Shown here piece by piece: positions 23,942 through 31,708 of a stretch of 36,351 bases of DNA. Source of the DNA: Lysobacterales bacterium (lineage in GTDB: Bacteria > Pseudomonadota > Gammaproteobacteria > Xanthomonadales > Marinicellaceae); the NCBI GenBank assembly GCA_020442665.1, contig JAGRJP010000008.1, forward strand, positions 1-36,351, given 5' to 3'. The notes below the pieces were generated by a model, which made no database searches, was not told the origin of the DNA, and worked only from the letters and a program-made list of their open reading frames with translations. Made by a program: the position numbers and the translations under genes. Each line of letters starts with the position of its first letter. The first letter of the stretch is position 1.

Positions 23942-23985
23942 AAGAACAGCTGAAGTACCATTCGTTTTCTCAGCTGTTCTTTTTT
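23942..23985 (+). terminator. Rho-independent terminator of the cold-shock gene
   Basis: Perfect 12-bp stem AAGAACAGCTGA (23942-23953) with TCAGCTGTTCTT (23970-23981), 16-nt loop, then a T run to 23985. It begins 10 nt after the stop codon. Confidence 0.88.
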
Positions 23986-24037
23986 CTGCTCAAGAAATCA
24001 CAACAAGAATCGCTCATCATACTACGGGTTTCTGTTT

Positions 24038-24436
24038 CTATCGTTGAACCTGTTTTATTAATAGCTTTGTGCTAATCCAATAGATTCCACCAAAAAAAAT
24101 AGAAAGCAGTATAAAAGCACTAAATTCAGAGAAACTCTTTTTTGTTTTAACTAAAGAAAGAACAGCATAAAAAGCAAAAACACATGTAGTTACAAATGAA
24201 AACATGCATGATATGTAATAAGCTAGTTTTGGAATAATTTCTGCAAGAATACTAAGAACTGCATAGATAAAAAGCAACAACAGAAAAGATGCAAAAATAC
24301 CTGAAGCGTGTTTTGGCAATAGAATAGCAAGAGGAAGCAAAATCGGAGCACCCACAAAAAAAATCCACTCTACAGCAGGCCGAATTGAGTAGTCAGAACC
24401 ACTCGATTTTATAAAGTCATAACCATAGTGTCTCAT
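24038..24436 (-). CDS. Hypothetical four-TM membrane protein
   Basis: No family recognised. It has 132 residues with four hydrophobic segments: about 23-42 (WIFFVGAPILLPLAILL), 45-68 (GIFASFLLLLFIYAVLSIL), 74-95 (YISCMFSFVTTCVFAFYAVL) and 105-126 (FSAFILLSIFFGGIYWIS), so an inner-membrane location is likely. The N-terminal 20 residues (MRHYGYDFIKSSGSDYSIRP) are polar. AGGAAA lies about 17 nt upstream, too far for a good ribosome-binding site. It follows the 80-residue gene by 46 nt with a weak hairpin between. Confidence 0.6.
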   Translation of the reverse strand: MRHYGYDFIKSSGSDYSIRPAVEWIFFVGAPILLPLAILLPKHASGIFASFLLLLFIYAVLSILAEIIPKLAYYISCMFSFVTTCVFAFYAVLSLVKTKKSFSEFSAFILLSIFFGGIYWISTKLLIKQVQR

Positions 24437-24476
24437 AAATAACGCAAATAGATTTCCTAATAATTAAACAGCAAAA

Positions 24477-24491
24477 AGAGAATTAATCTCT
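24477..24491 (-). terminator. Weak hairpin at the end of the 80-residue gene
   Basis: On the minus strand AGAGA-TTAAT-TCTCT followed by TTTTT; the 5-bp stem contains the stop codon of the 80-residue gene. The short stem makes termination partial at best. Confidence 0.35.
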
Positions 24492-24725
24492 AATCTCAAT
24501 ATCCGGCTCAAGGTTTAATCGCCCGTCTTGTTCTAAAATTCCGATAGACCTTCCATCCGGACCCACAACGACATCAACAGGCTCTTGAAACATCGGGCGA
24601 CGAATAAACTTAATACTCCAACCAAATTTTTCAATTGTACGAAGTTCATACATTTGATCTTCATTCAGATATTTGCTTAAGTTTGGAGGAATAGGCTTCA
24701 TACCTTTGCGTTTTTCATCATTCAT
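24483..24725 (-). CDS. Small conserved-looking protein of unknown function (80 aa)
   Basis: MNDEKRKGMKPIPPNLSKYL is followed by an amphipathic stretch (EDQMYELRTIEKFGWSIKFIRRP) and an acidic tail (VVGPDGRSIGILEQDGRLN...). I recall similar small proteins of about this size from marine gammaproteobacteria, annotated only as hypothetical; this is memory and not a search. It is soluble, with no signal or TM segment. The ribosome-binding site AGGAG lies 7 nt before the ATG, among the best in the window, so it is very probably translated. It lies 63 nt behind the sensor kinase gene, possibly in the same transcript. Confidence 0.75.
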   Translation of the reverse strand: MNDEKRKGMKPIPPNLSKYLNEDQMYELRTIEKFGWSIKFIRRPMFQEPVDVVVGPDGRSIGILEQDGRLNLEPDIEIRD

Positions 24726-24788
24726 CAGAACTCTCCTATTTTTAATAATTTAAGCGGAAACCCAAAAGTTCTTTATACTATAACACAA

Positions 24789-27700
24789 CTAAAGACGTTT
24801 CTTGAAGGCAAGAGAAATGGCATTTGTTAATTGCTTCTTGGTAAAAGGTTTTGTCACAATTTCATCAATACCTTGTTTGTTACAACGAATGAGGACCTCA
24901 TCGGTTAAATCCGCAGTAATCACAAGAATAGGGATCTTTTGCGGATTATCCCAAAGAGAAACTAACTCCAGCCCATCCTTACCCGGTAAGTGGTAGTCTG
25001 TTAATAATAAATCATAGCTGTTTCGCTGAAGCATGACTAAGGCTTCATCAACATTATCCACCACATCTACAAGATGATTCATTTTTTCTAACATTTCAAT
25101 GCTCACCTGCTGATTAACCAAGTCATCCTCCACCACGAGAATTTTGTAGGAAACACCAACAGGCTGAATTGAATTGTAGAATGTTTTTTCAGTAGTTTGC
25201 TGAGGTTGAAAAACAGATAATACTTTGTCATGAGTCAATGGTAAAAAAAGCAATTGGCAGCTTTTTAGTTTGTTTAATAACTCGGTATCAATATATTCGG
25301 AATTGTAACCAATCAAACAGACAGGTGTTTGTTTTTCACAAGCCTCTAACAAGCCAGCAGATTGAGAGTCAGTTAGTTTTGAAACACAGTCAACAAATAA
25401 AATATCCATCGTAGAGACTATAGTTTCACTAAATGTCACTCCACAGAACTGGAGATACTCTTGTAAGCAGAGTTTGATGTTGTTGTTATTAATTGCAAGA
25501 CAGGAGTGTTTGTTTATTTGTGGTAAAAGCGTCTCTTCCAATGCATCTACCTTATTCATCATCAACTTCACAGTAAAAACACTACCTTTATTGACGTCAC
25601 TCTCAAGGCTAATTTCCCCGTTCATTTTTTCAACAAGTTGTTTGACAATAGCAAGCCCTAAACCGGTTCCACCATATTTCCGGGTAATGCTTGAATCGGC
25701 CTGTACAAAAGGGTTGAAAAGGTTTTCGATTAACTCAGCGTTGATACCGATGCCGGTATCAACCAATCTAAAAACAATGACGTTAGGATTATCCTCATCT
25801 GATTGAACAAAAAGATTGATTTCTCCTTTCTCGGTAAATTTAAAAGCATTGCTTAAGAGATTAAAAAAGATTTGTTTAATTCTAACAAGATCACCAGATC
25901 TTTTAATGTCTAAATTGTGACTAACACAACATGTAAAAACAATGTTTTTTTGTTTCGCTTGTGATGAAAAAGCGTTTGCTATTTCATCAATTAAAGAAAG
26001 CAGGTTAAGAGGAGCTTCTTCCAGCTCTAGTTTTCCGGCCTCTATTTTTGATAAATCAAGAATGTCGTTGATAATATCAAGCAGGTGTTTACCGGATGTG
26101 ATAATGGTTTCTGCATAAATATTTTGCTCATCATTCATTTCTGTTGATAACAAAAGCTCACTCATTCCTAATACACCATTAAGAGGAGTTCTGATCTCAT
26201 GGCTTACACGAGCTAAAAACTCGCTTTTTGCTTTGCTGGCGTCGTCTGCCAATTGTTTCTGGGTTTGTTGTCGAACAATTTCATTTTCGTATAAAAGTTT
26301 TCTTCGGTATAGGTAAACCGCTGTAAATACAATACTCAACAAAGCCAACAAATAAAGCATATAGGCCCAAGTGGTTTTCCATGGAGGCGGATTAACCTTG
26401 AAAGAAAACTCTTTTGGATCAGACCAGGCTCCATAATTTCCGCGCCCGCGGACTTTGAAGTTATAATCTCCGGAAGCCAGATTCAAAAAAGAATATTTGC
26501 CGTCATTTCCTGTGCTAATCCATTGTTTGTTCAATCCTTCAAGTAAATACTGATACTCAACGGAAGAAGAGCTTGTATAAGATAATAAAGTTGCATCAAT
26601 ACTCAAGGCACCATAGTTATAGTCCAGAATCAACGCATCGTTGAGGTTGATTTGAGTTTGATTATATTTGATATCATCAATTATTAAGTTCGGCTTATTG
26701 GGAGTTTGTTTTTGAAAAGAGCTGTTATAGACAGCAATTCCTTTTTCTGTGACTATCACAGGTGTTCCATCTACAGATAATATGTCAACGATTGCGTTTG
26801 ATGGCAGCCCATTTTCAGTTGTGTAAACGCTGTAACTTTTTGTTTTGATGTCCATCTCGACAACGCCAGAGTCGAGAGTACGAATGAGCATTACATCATC
26901 TTTAATGCTTTTAATTTGGTATAAGGAAACAGTCGGCAAAATATGAGAGTAACTTTGATTTGAGGCTGATAGCTTAACTCCATCCCAAATGAGTAGCTCA
27001 AGACTACCATTTATAATAGCCCAAACATTTTTTTCATTGGACTCAATATAGAAACCGGTAATTTGATGGCCGGCAGAGTCTCGATAAACCTCTTTAATTT
27101 GAAGCGTATTAAGGTCTAAGGCCTCTATTCCATAGGTCGTTGCAAGCCATAATGTTTCGCCAATACCTTTATCAAGCTGGTTGACAATATTTCCTTTGAG
27201 TTGGTTTGTCTCTTTGTTTGGAATCAAGCGAGCTATCATTTCATCTTTGTCAAAATAGCCCAGAGTTTCTTCATCAAACAGGTTAAAATAAAAGCGATTG
27301 GACTCAGTGTCCCGGTATAAATTTCGTGCGCTGTCTAGTCGTTTACCACTCATTTCAATTACACTGAAAACTTCACTGGTTTCCAGATTAATTTTATCAA
27401 CACCACTAACAGTACTAACCCAAAGAAAACCTATTTCTTCCTTATCCGCAAAAATAGCATCTATTTTCGCAGATTCTTTGCTTCTGTCAGAATAGTACGA
27501 ATTGACAAATTTAAGTTCATTACTGAAAAACTCATATAGCTCAACTTTTTGAGGAAACTCTCCAATCCAAAGTTTTTTATCGCTTACAAAGGCTCTTTGA
27601 GTGGTAACGTAAGATTGTTCATCAGCAACTTGAGTCGGAAAATAAATATTGTATCGGTTCCAGTCAGAAGCTAACTTTACAACCCCGGAATCTTCGGTGC

Positions 27701-28769
27701 CAACCCAGATGTTGCCGTCATCACCCTCAACTAACCCATTCACCGTACCCTGAAGGCGAATCTTTTCTCCATTTTCAAAGAGTTGAACTTTATAAAGGTT
27801 GTTATTAGTGAATAAAACCAATGACGACGTCGTTCCAATCCAAATATTATTATGCCGGTCTATCATGATTCGCCGGACGGATGTCGCAGTATTATCATGA
27901 TACTTGGAGAGAGAGGCTTTTGATATCAGCACATCAAACTCTTTGGTTGTTTCATTATATTTAAACGCTCCGGGAAAGCCTCCGGCATAAATTTCTCCGG
28001 CAGGAGATTCTGTAAAACCATAGATGGGAGTTACATCTCCGAACTCTTGTCCCATATAAAAATCAAACACTTTGGAACTTCCGGTATCAATTTCGTATAG
28101 AAAGACTTTAGCATCAACCGTAGAAACCCAAAGTCTGTTTCGGCTATCAATCAAAAGCTCATAGGTTTTATTGGATGTTAGCCAAGCATTTTCATTCGAT
28201 GGCAAATGTTTAGTGAATGTCTGTTTTTGGGTATCCCACATATAAACACCTTCTCCATAAAGAGAAAACCAGACATTTCCGGATTGATCATTGTCCATGC
28301 CGAATAGATTGGAGTTAGGCAGCTTGAATAAATCTGAGTCACGATTGACATTACTGCTAAAAGTTTTGGTAAACTTATCAAAAATTGTAATACCAACGGA
28401 ACTAACAGACAGCCAGATTTTATTATCCGGCATTGACATAACTTGTTCAATATAGGGTTCAGGAAGAGAATCAGGGTCGGACTTGTCTTTAAAGTAGTTT
28501 ACAAACTTGGAGGAGTCATAACGAGAGAGCCCGTTTTTTGTTCCCACCCAGATAAAACCTTCATCATCTTGAATCAAATGCTGAACATTGTCGTTGGCGA
28601 GACCACTTTTGCTGTTATAAGATTTTGCCGGAATGTTTTTAATGGGAAGACCTTCAGCCTTTGTCTGAGAAACAAACAGCAGAACAAAAAGTACAAAAAC
28701 AATTGAAATGTTTTTAATCAAAGAATTCAAATACTGGTCACAGATATGTTTTATATCAAAAAAAAACAA
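24789..28769 (-). CDS. Propeller-type hybrid sensor histidine kinase with receiver domain
   Basis: Membrane sensor of 1326 residues. An N-terminal signal or anchor (SIVFVLFVLLFVSQTKA) leads into a periplasmic array of two-component-regulator propeller repeats (about 40-690; e.g. DNVQHLIQDDEGFIWVGTKNGLSRYD, MIDRHNNIWIGT) and a Y_Y_Y domain (about 695-790). A TM segment (about 800-822) is followed by HisKA with phospho-acceptor His857 in SHEIRTPLNG, the HATPase (NLLSNAFKFT, GTGLGLAIVK), a degenerate receiver-like segment (about 1085-1195) and a true receiver with Asp1258 in LLTDYHLPG. There is no output DNA-binding domain, unlike classical Bacteroidota hybrids. The start is uncertain: TTG codons at 28769, 28730 and 28721 are possible, the last best fitting the signal peptide. 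Divergent from hslV. Confidence 0.92.
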   Translation of the reverse strand: MFFFDIKHICDQYLNSLIKNISIVFVLFVLLFVSQTKAEGLPIKNIPAKSYNSKSGLANDNVQHLIQDDEGFIWVGTKNGLSRYDSSKFVNYFKDKSDPDSLPEPYIEQVMSMPDNKIWLSVSSVGITIFDKFTKTFSSNVNRDSDLFKLPNSNLFGMDNDQSGNVWFSLYGEGVYMWDTQKQTFTKHLPSNENAWLTSNKTYELLIDSRNRLWVSTVDAKVFLYEIDTGSSKVFDFYMGQEFGDVTPIYGFTESPAGEIYAGGFPGAFKYNETTKEFDVLISKASLSKYHDNTATSVRRIMIDRHNNIWIGTTSSLVLFTNNNLYKVQLFENGEKIRLQGTVNGLVEGDDGNIWVGTEDSGVVKLASDWNRYNIYFPTQVADEQSYVTTQRAFVSDKKLWIGEFPQKVELYEFFSNELKFVNSYYSDRSKESAKIDAIFADKEEIGFLWVSTVSGVDKINLETSEVFSVIEMSGKRLDSARNLYRDTESNRFYFNLFDEETLGYFDKDEMIARLIPNKETNQLKGNIVNQLDKGIGETLWLATTYGIEALDLNTLQIKEVYRDSAGHQITGFYIESNEKNVWAIINGSLELLIWDGVKLSASNQSYSHILPTVSLYQIKSIKDDVMLIRTLDSGVVEMDIKTKSYSVYTTENGLPSNAIVDILSVDGTPVIVTEKGIAVYNSSFQKQTPNKPNLIIDDIKYNQTQINLNDALILDYNYGALSIDATLLSYTSSSSVEYQYLLEGLNKQWISTGNDGKYSFLNLASGDYNFKVRGRGNYGAWSDPKEFSFKVNPPPWKTTWAYMLYLLALLSIVFTAVYLYRRKLLYENEIVRQQTQKQLADDASKAKSEFLARVSHEIRTPLNGVLGMSELLLSTEMNDEQNIYAETIITSGKHLLDIINDILDLSKIEAGKLELEEAPLNLLSLIDEIANAFSSQAKQKNIVFTCCVSHNLDIKRSGDLVRIKQIFFNLLSNAFKFTEKGEINLFVQSDEDNPNVIVFRLVDTGIGINAELIENLFNPFVQADSSITRKYGGTGLGLAIVKQLVEKMNGEISLESDVNKGSVFTVKLMMNKVDALEETLLPQINKHSCLAINNNNIKLCLQEYLQFCGVTFSETIVSTMDILFVDCVSKLTDSQSAGLLEACEKQTPVCLIGYNSEYIDTELLNKLKSCQLLFLPLTHDKVLSVFQPQQTTEKTFYNSIQPVGVSYKILVVEDDLVNQQVSIEMLEKMNHLVDVVDNVDEALVMLQRNSYDLLLTDYHLPGKDGLELVSLWDNPQKIPILVITADLTDEVLIRCNKQGIDEIVTKPFTKKQLTNAISLAFKKRL

Positions 28770-28794
28770 AATAATCTAGAGACAAAAACAAAAA

Positions 28795-28822
28795 CTTGAA
28801 AACCCTGACAAAAACCCAAAAT
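28795..28822 (+). promoter_or_regulatory. Sigma-32 (heat-shock) type promoter of hslVU
   Basis: CTTGAAA at 28795-28801 matches the heat-shock -35 consensus in full. After 13 bases CCCAAAAT (28815-28822) approximates the -10 CCCCATNT. It lies about 50 nt before the hslV ATG. hslVU is a heat-shock operon in E. coli, which supports the reading; the -10 match is imperfect. Confidence 0.6.
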
Positions 28823-28873
28823 TAGATTTTTACGGCGAATTGAGCCAAAACATATAAAAACCGGAAAAAGATT

Positions 28874-29425
28874 ATGTCACAAAGCATGCATGCCTATCGG
28901 GGAACCACAATAGTAGGATTTAGAAAAGGAAACCAAGTCGTTATCGGCGGAGACGGACAAGTCACACTTGGAAATACAGTAATGAAAAGTAACGCCAGAA
29001 AGGTCAGAAGACTCTATCGCAACGAAGTGATTGCCGGATTTGCCGGAGCAACCGCAGATGCGTTCACTTTATTTGAAATTTTTGAAGCTAAGCTCGAAAA
29101 ACACTCTGGCCATCTTGTTCGCTCAGCTGTTGAAATGGCAAAAGAATGGCGAACCGACAGAAGGCTCGGACGCCTGGAGGCGTTATTGGCAGTTGCCGAT
29201 AAAGAAACCTCTTTAATTATTTCCGGCAACGGTGATGTGATAGAGCCCGAGCATGGACTAATTGCTATCGGTTCCGGAGGCGCTTTTGCGCAATCCGCCG
29301 CATTGGCCCTCATGAGAAATACAGATTTATCCGCTAGAGAAATTGTTGAAAAATCACTCGAAATCGCTGCGGATATTTGTATCTATACCAACAAAAATCA
29401 CACCATTGAAGAACTAAATACATAA
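28874..29425 (+). CDS. hslV: ATP-dependent protease HslVU, peptidase subunit HslV
   Basis: Peptidase subunit (183 residues) of the HslVU/ClpQY protease, a proteasome-like double hexamer that degrades unfolded and regulatory proteins in the cytoplasm. Strong similarity to E. coli HslV is visible from TTIV onward: [77 protein letters not shown] and [15 protein letters not shown]. The nucleophile is the first Thr of TTIV, preceded by a 10-residue leader ([10 protein letters not shown]) that must be removed. GGAAAAAGATT before the ATG supports the start at 28874 over the internal ATG at 28886. It is followed 11 nt later by hslU. Confidence 0.98.
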   Translation: MSQSMHAYRGTTIVGFRKGNQVVIGGDGQVTLGNTVMKSNARKVRRLYRNEVIAGFAGATADAFTLFEIFEAKLEKHSGHLVRSAVEMAKEWRTDRRLGRLEALLAVADKETSLIISGNGDVIEPEHGLIAIGSGGAFAQSAALALMRNTDLSAREIVEKSLEIAADICIYTNKNHTIEELNT

Positions 29426-29436
29426 GGAAAAACACA

Positions 29437-30762
29437 ATGTCAAACATGACGCCCAGAGAAATTGTACAAGAGCTCGATAAACACATCGTCGGACAAGCAT
29501 CAGCAAAAAGAGCGGTTGCTATCGCATTGAGAAATCGTTGGAGAAGAATGCAGCTTCCGGAAAAAATGCGAGCTGAAATCACCCCGAAAAACATTTTAAT
29601 GATTGGCCCGACAGGCGTTGGTAAAACCGAAATTGCTCGCCGGTTGGCAATTTTGGCAGACGCACCGTTCATTAAGGTTGAGGCAACCAAATTTACCGAA
29701 GTTGGGTATGTTGGTAAAGACGTTGAGTCGATTATCCGCGATTTAATTGAGAACTCTATCAAAATGCGTAGAGAGCAAGCGGTCACAAAGGTAAAAGCAC
29801 GAGCCGAAGCAGCCGCAGAACAAAGGGTGCTGGATTATTTAATACCAAAATCTCCGTCCCCTATTCCCGGTGAAGAGGTTGAGTCAAAAAACAATTCGAC
29901 TCGACAAAAGTTTTTAGACAAGCTCCGAAACGGCGATTTGGACGATAAAGAAATCGAAATCGAGGTTAAAACGAGTCTGGGCGTCGAAATCATGGCTCCT
30001 CCGGGAATGGAGGAAATGACAGACCAACTTCAAGGAATGTTTGAAAATATTGGGCGAAAAAAGAAACAAACCAAAAAACTCACCATCAAAAAGGCTTTGC
30101 CTATTCTTGAAAGTGAAGAAGCTGCCAAACTAATCAATGATGATGAAATCAAACAAACTGCAATTCAGAATGCGGAACAAAACGGCATCATTTTTATTGA
30201 TGAAATTGATAAAGTCGCTAAATCTTATGGAACCGGCGGAGAGGTTTCTCGCGAAGGCGTACAAAGAGACTTATTACCTCTTATCGAAGGCAGCACTGTA
30301 AACACTCGCTATGGTGCGATTAAAACAGACCACATGTTATTCATTGCTTCAGGAGCGTTTCATTTGGCGAAGCCATCAGATTTGATTCCGGAGCTGCAAG
30401 GTCGCTTACCGATTCGGGTAGAACTCAGAGCGTTGACAGCCGATGATTTTGCCAGAATTTTAACCGAGCCGGAAGCATCTTTGACGGAACAATATGTGGC
30501 TTTGATGAGTACTGAAAATGTTGAGCTTGAGTTTACCGACTCAGGTATTAAAAGAATTGCTGAGGTTTCTTTCGCAGTGAATGAAAAAACCGAAAACATT
30601 GGAGCTCGCAGACTCCACACGGTGTTGGAAAGGCTGCTCGATGAAGTGTCATTCATCAGCTCGGATAACTCCGGTGAGAAGTATGTGATTGATGCTACTC
30701 ATGTTGATAAGAACCTCGCAGAGCTTGCTCAAAACGAAGATTTATCTCGATATATTTTATAA
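29437..30762 (+). CDS. hslU: ATP-dependent protease HslVU, ATPase subunit HslU
   Basis: AAA+ unfoldase of 441 residues that feeds substrates to HslV. Walker A is GPTGVGKT (57-64); Walker B is [10 protein letters not shown]; the arginine-rich sensor region [19 protein letters not shown] follows. The family's opening [17 protein letters not shown], the [12 protein letters not shown] pore region and an intermediate I-domain (about 110-230) are present. It ends in DLSRYIL, the C-terminal tail that docks into HslV in known structures. Ribosome-binding site AAGGA before ATG. Cotranscribed with hslV. Confidence 0.98.
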   Translation: MSNMTPREIVQELDKHIVGQASAKRAVAIALRNRWRRMQLPEKMRAEITPKNILMIGPTGVGKTEIARRLAILADAPFIKVEATKFTEVGYVGKDVESIIRDLIENSIKMRREQAVTKVKARAEAAAEQRVLDYLIPKSPSPIPGEEVESKNNSTRQKFLDKLRNGDLDDKEIEIEVKTSLGVEIMAPPGMEEMTDQLQGMFENIGRKKKQTKKLTIKKALPILESEEAAKLINDDEIKQTAIQNAEQNGIIFIDEIDKVAKSYGTGGEVSREGVQRDLLPLIEGSTVNTRYGAIKTDHMLFIASGAFHLAKPSDLIPELQGRLPIRVELRALTADDFARILTEPEASLTEQYVALMSTENVELEFTDSGIKRIAEVSFAVNEKTENIGARRLHTVLERLLDEVSFISSDNSGEKYVIDATHVDKNLAELAQNEDLSRYIL

Positions 30763-30838
30763 AACATACCAAAAGTTTGAGTTAAACCAACAACATAAGA
30801 GATAATAGACGGATTGATTTGAAACATAGGAAAACAAA

Positions 30839-31648
30839 ATGAAACAAAAAATACAATTGTTTGTTGCTGTTGCATTAATCGCTTTGCTTCAGGCTTGTGG
30901 AGACAAAGACGCATCTAAAACAGAGATAAACACAAACAGCCCTGATGGAGCTTTGATGTCAATGGTTCAGTCTTTGAAAAACAATGATGTGAATGCCATT
31001 ATGAAACTGAGTCTCACAGACGAAGAATATAACAAAGCGGTTTCTGAGTTTGAGAACAAAAAAGGCAACCCGTCAGAAAGTGACAAAGCACAATTTGCTC
31101 AAACCATGCAAATGTTAACAAGTGAGGGAGCCGTTGATCAAATCATGGCAATGGTAACTCCGCAACTGGAACAAATCAAACCACAACTTTCAATGGCTTT
31201 GATGATGGGTAAAGGAATGGTTGCACAGGGCGTTCAGTCAAACTCTGAAATTCCTGAAGACCAAAAAGAAACGGTTATCAATGTTGCGAATGCAATGATT
31301 GACTTTTTGAGCAAAAATGATGTTTTGAGTGAAGAAATTACCAGAAAAGCAGTTACAGCTGCGGTTGATACGGCAAAAAGCCTGAATGTTTCGTCGCTGG
31401 ATGAACTTCAAGCAATGTCTTTTGATCAAGCAATGGGTAAAGCCGGAGTTGTTTTAGGCGGATTCAAAAACGTCATTGGTGCTTATGGAATTTCAATTGA
31501 TGACATGCTTGACTCAATCGAAGTCAGCGACGTGCAAGAAAACGGCGATTCGGCAACTATGAAAGTTGCCTATGAGTTTTTGGGTCAAACATTCAGCCAA
31601 AATGTGGAAATGGTGAAACTCAACGACAAATGGACAGCTAAAAAATAA
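30839..31648 (+). CDS. Predicted lipoprotein of unknown function
   Basis: 269 residues. The N-terminal MKQKIQLFVAVALIALLQAC has a lipobox with Cys20 (LLQA-C), so it should be a lipid-anchored periplasmic or outer-membrane protein; GDKD after the Cys carries Asp at +3 and not +2. The mature part is mostly helical and Gln/Met-rich (about 60-215), ending in a short beta-rich domain (DVQENGDSATMKVAYEFLGQTFSQNVEMVKLNDKWTAKK) like the nuclear-transport-factor-2 or DUF4878-type tails of small lipoproteins. I do not recognise a specific family. AGGAAAA is about 8 nt upstream of the ATG. Between hslU and plsB on the same strand. Confidence 0.8.
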   Translation: MKQKIQLFVAVALIALLQACGDKDASKTEINTNSPDGALMSMVQSLKNNDVNAIMKLSLTDEEYNKAVSEFENKKGNPSESDKAQFAQTMQMLTSEGAVDQIMAMVTPQLEQIKPQLSMALMMGKGMVAQGVQSNSEIPEDQKETVINVANAMIDFLSKNDVLSEEITRKAVTAAVDTAKSLNVSSLDELQAMSFDQAMGKAGVVLGGFKNVIGAYGISIDDMLDSIEVSDVQENGDSATMKVAYEFLGQTFSQNVEMVKLNDKWTAKK

Positions 31649-31670
31649 TAACACGAATTCGTTTGATATG

Positions 31671-31700
31671 AAGTGGTCGGAGTTACTTCCGGCCACTTTT
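31671..31700 (+). terminator. Hairpin between lipoprotein gene and plsB
   Basis: 11-bp stem AAGTGGTCGGA (31671-31681) with TCCGGCCACTT (31688-31698), one G-T pair, 6-nt loop, then TT. Likely terminator of the lipoprotein gene, but the T run is only four bases and the plsB ATG is only 8 nt past its end, so it may also influence plsB translation. Confidence 0.65.
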
Positions 31701-31708
31701 GTATTTAC

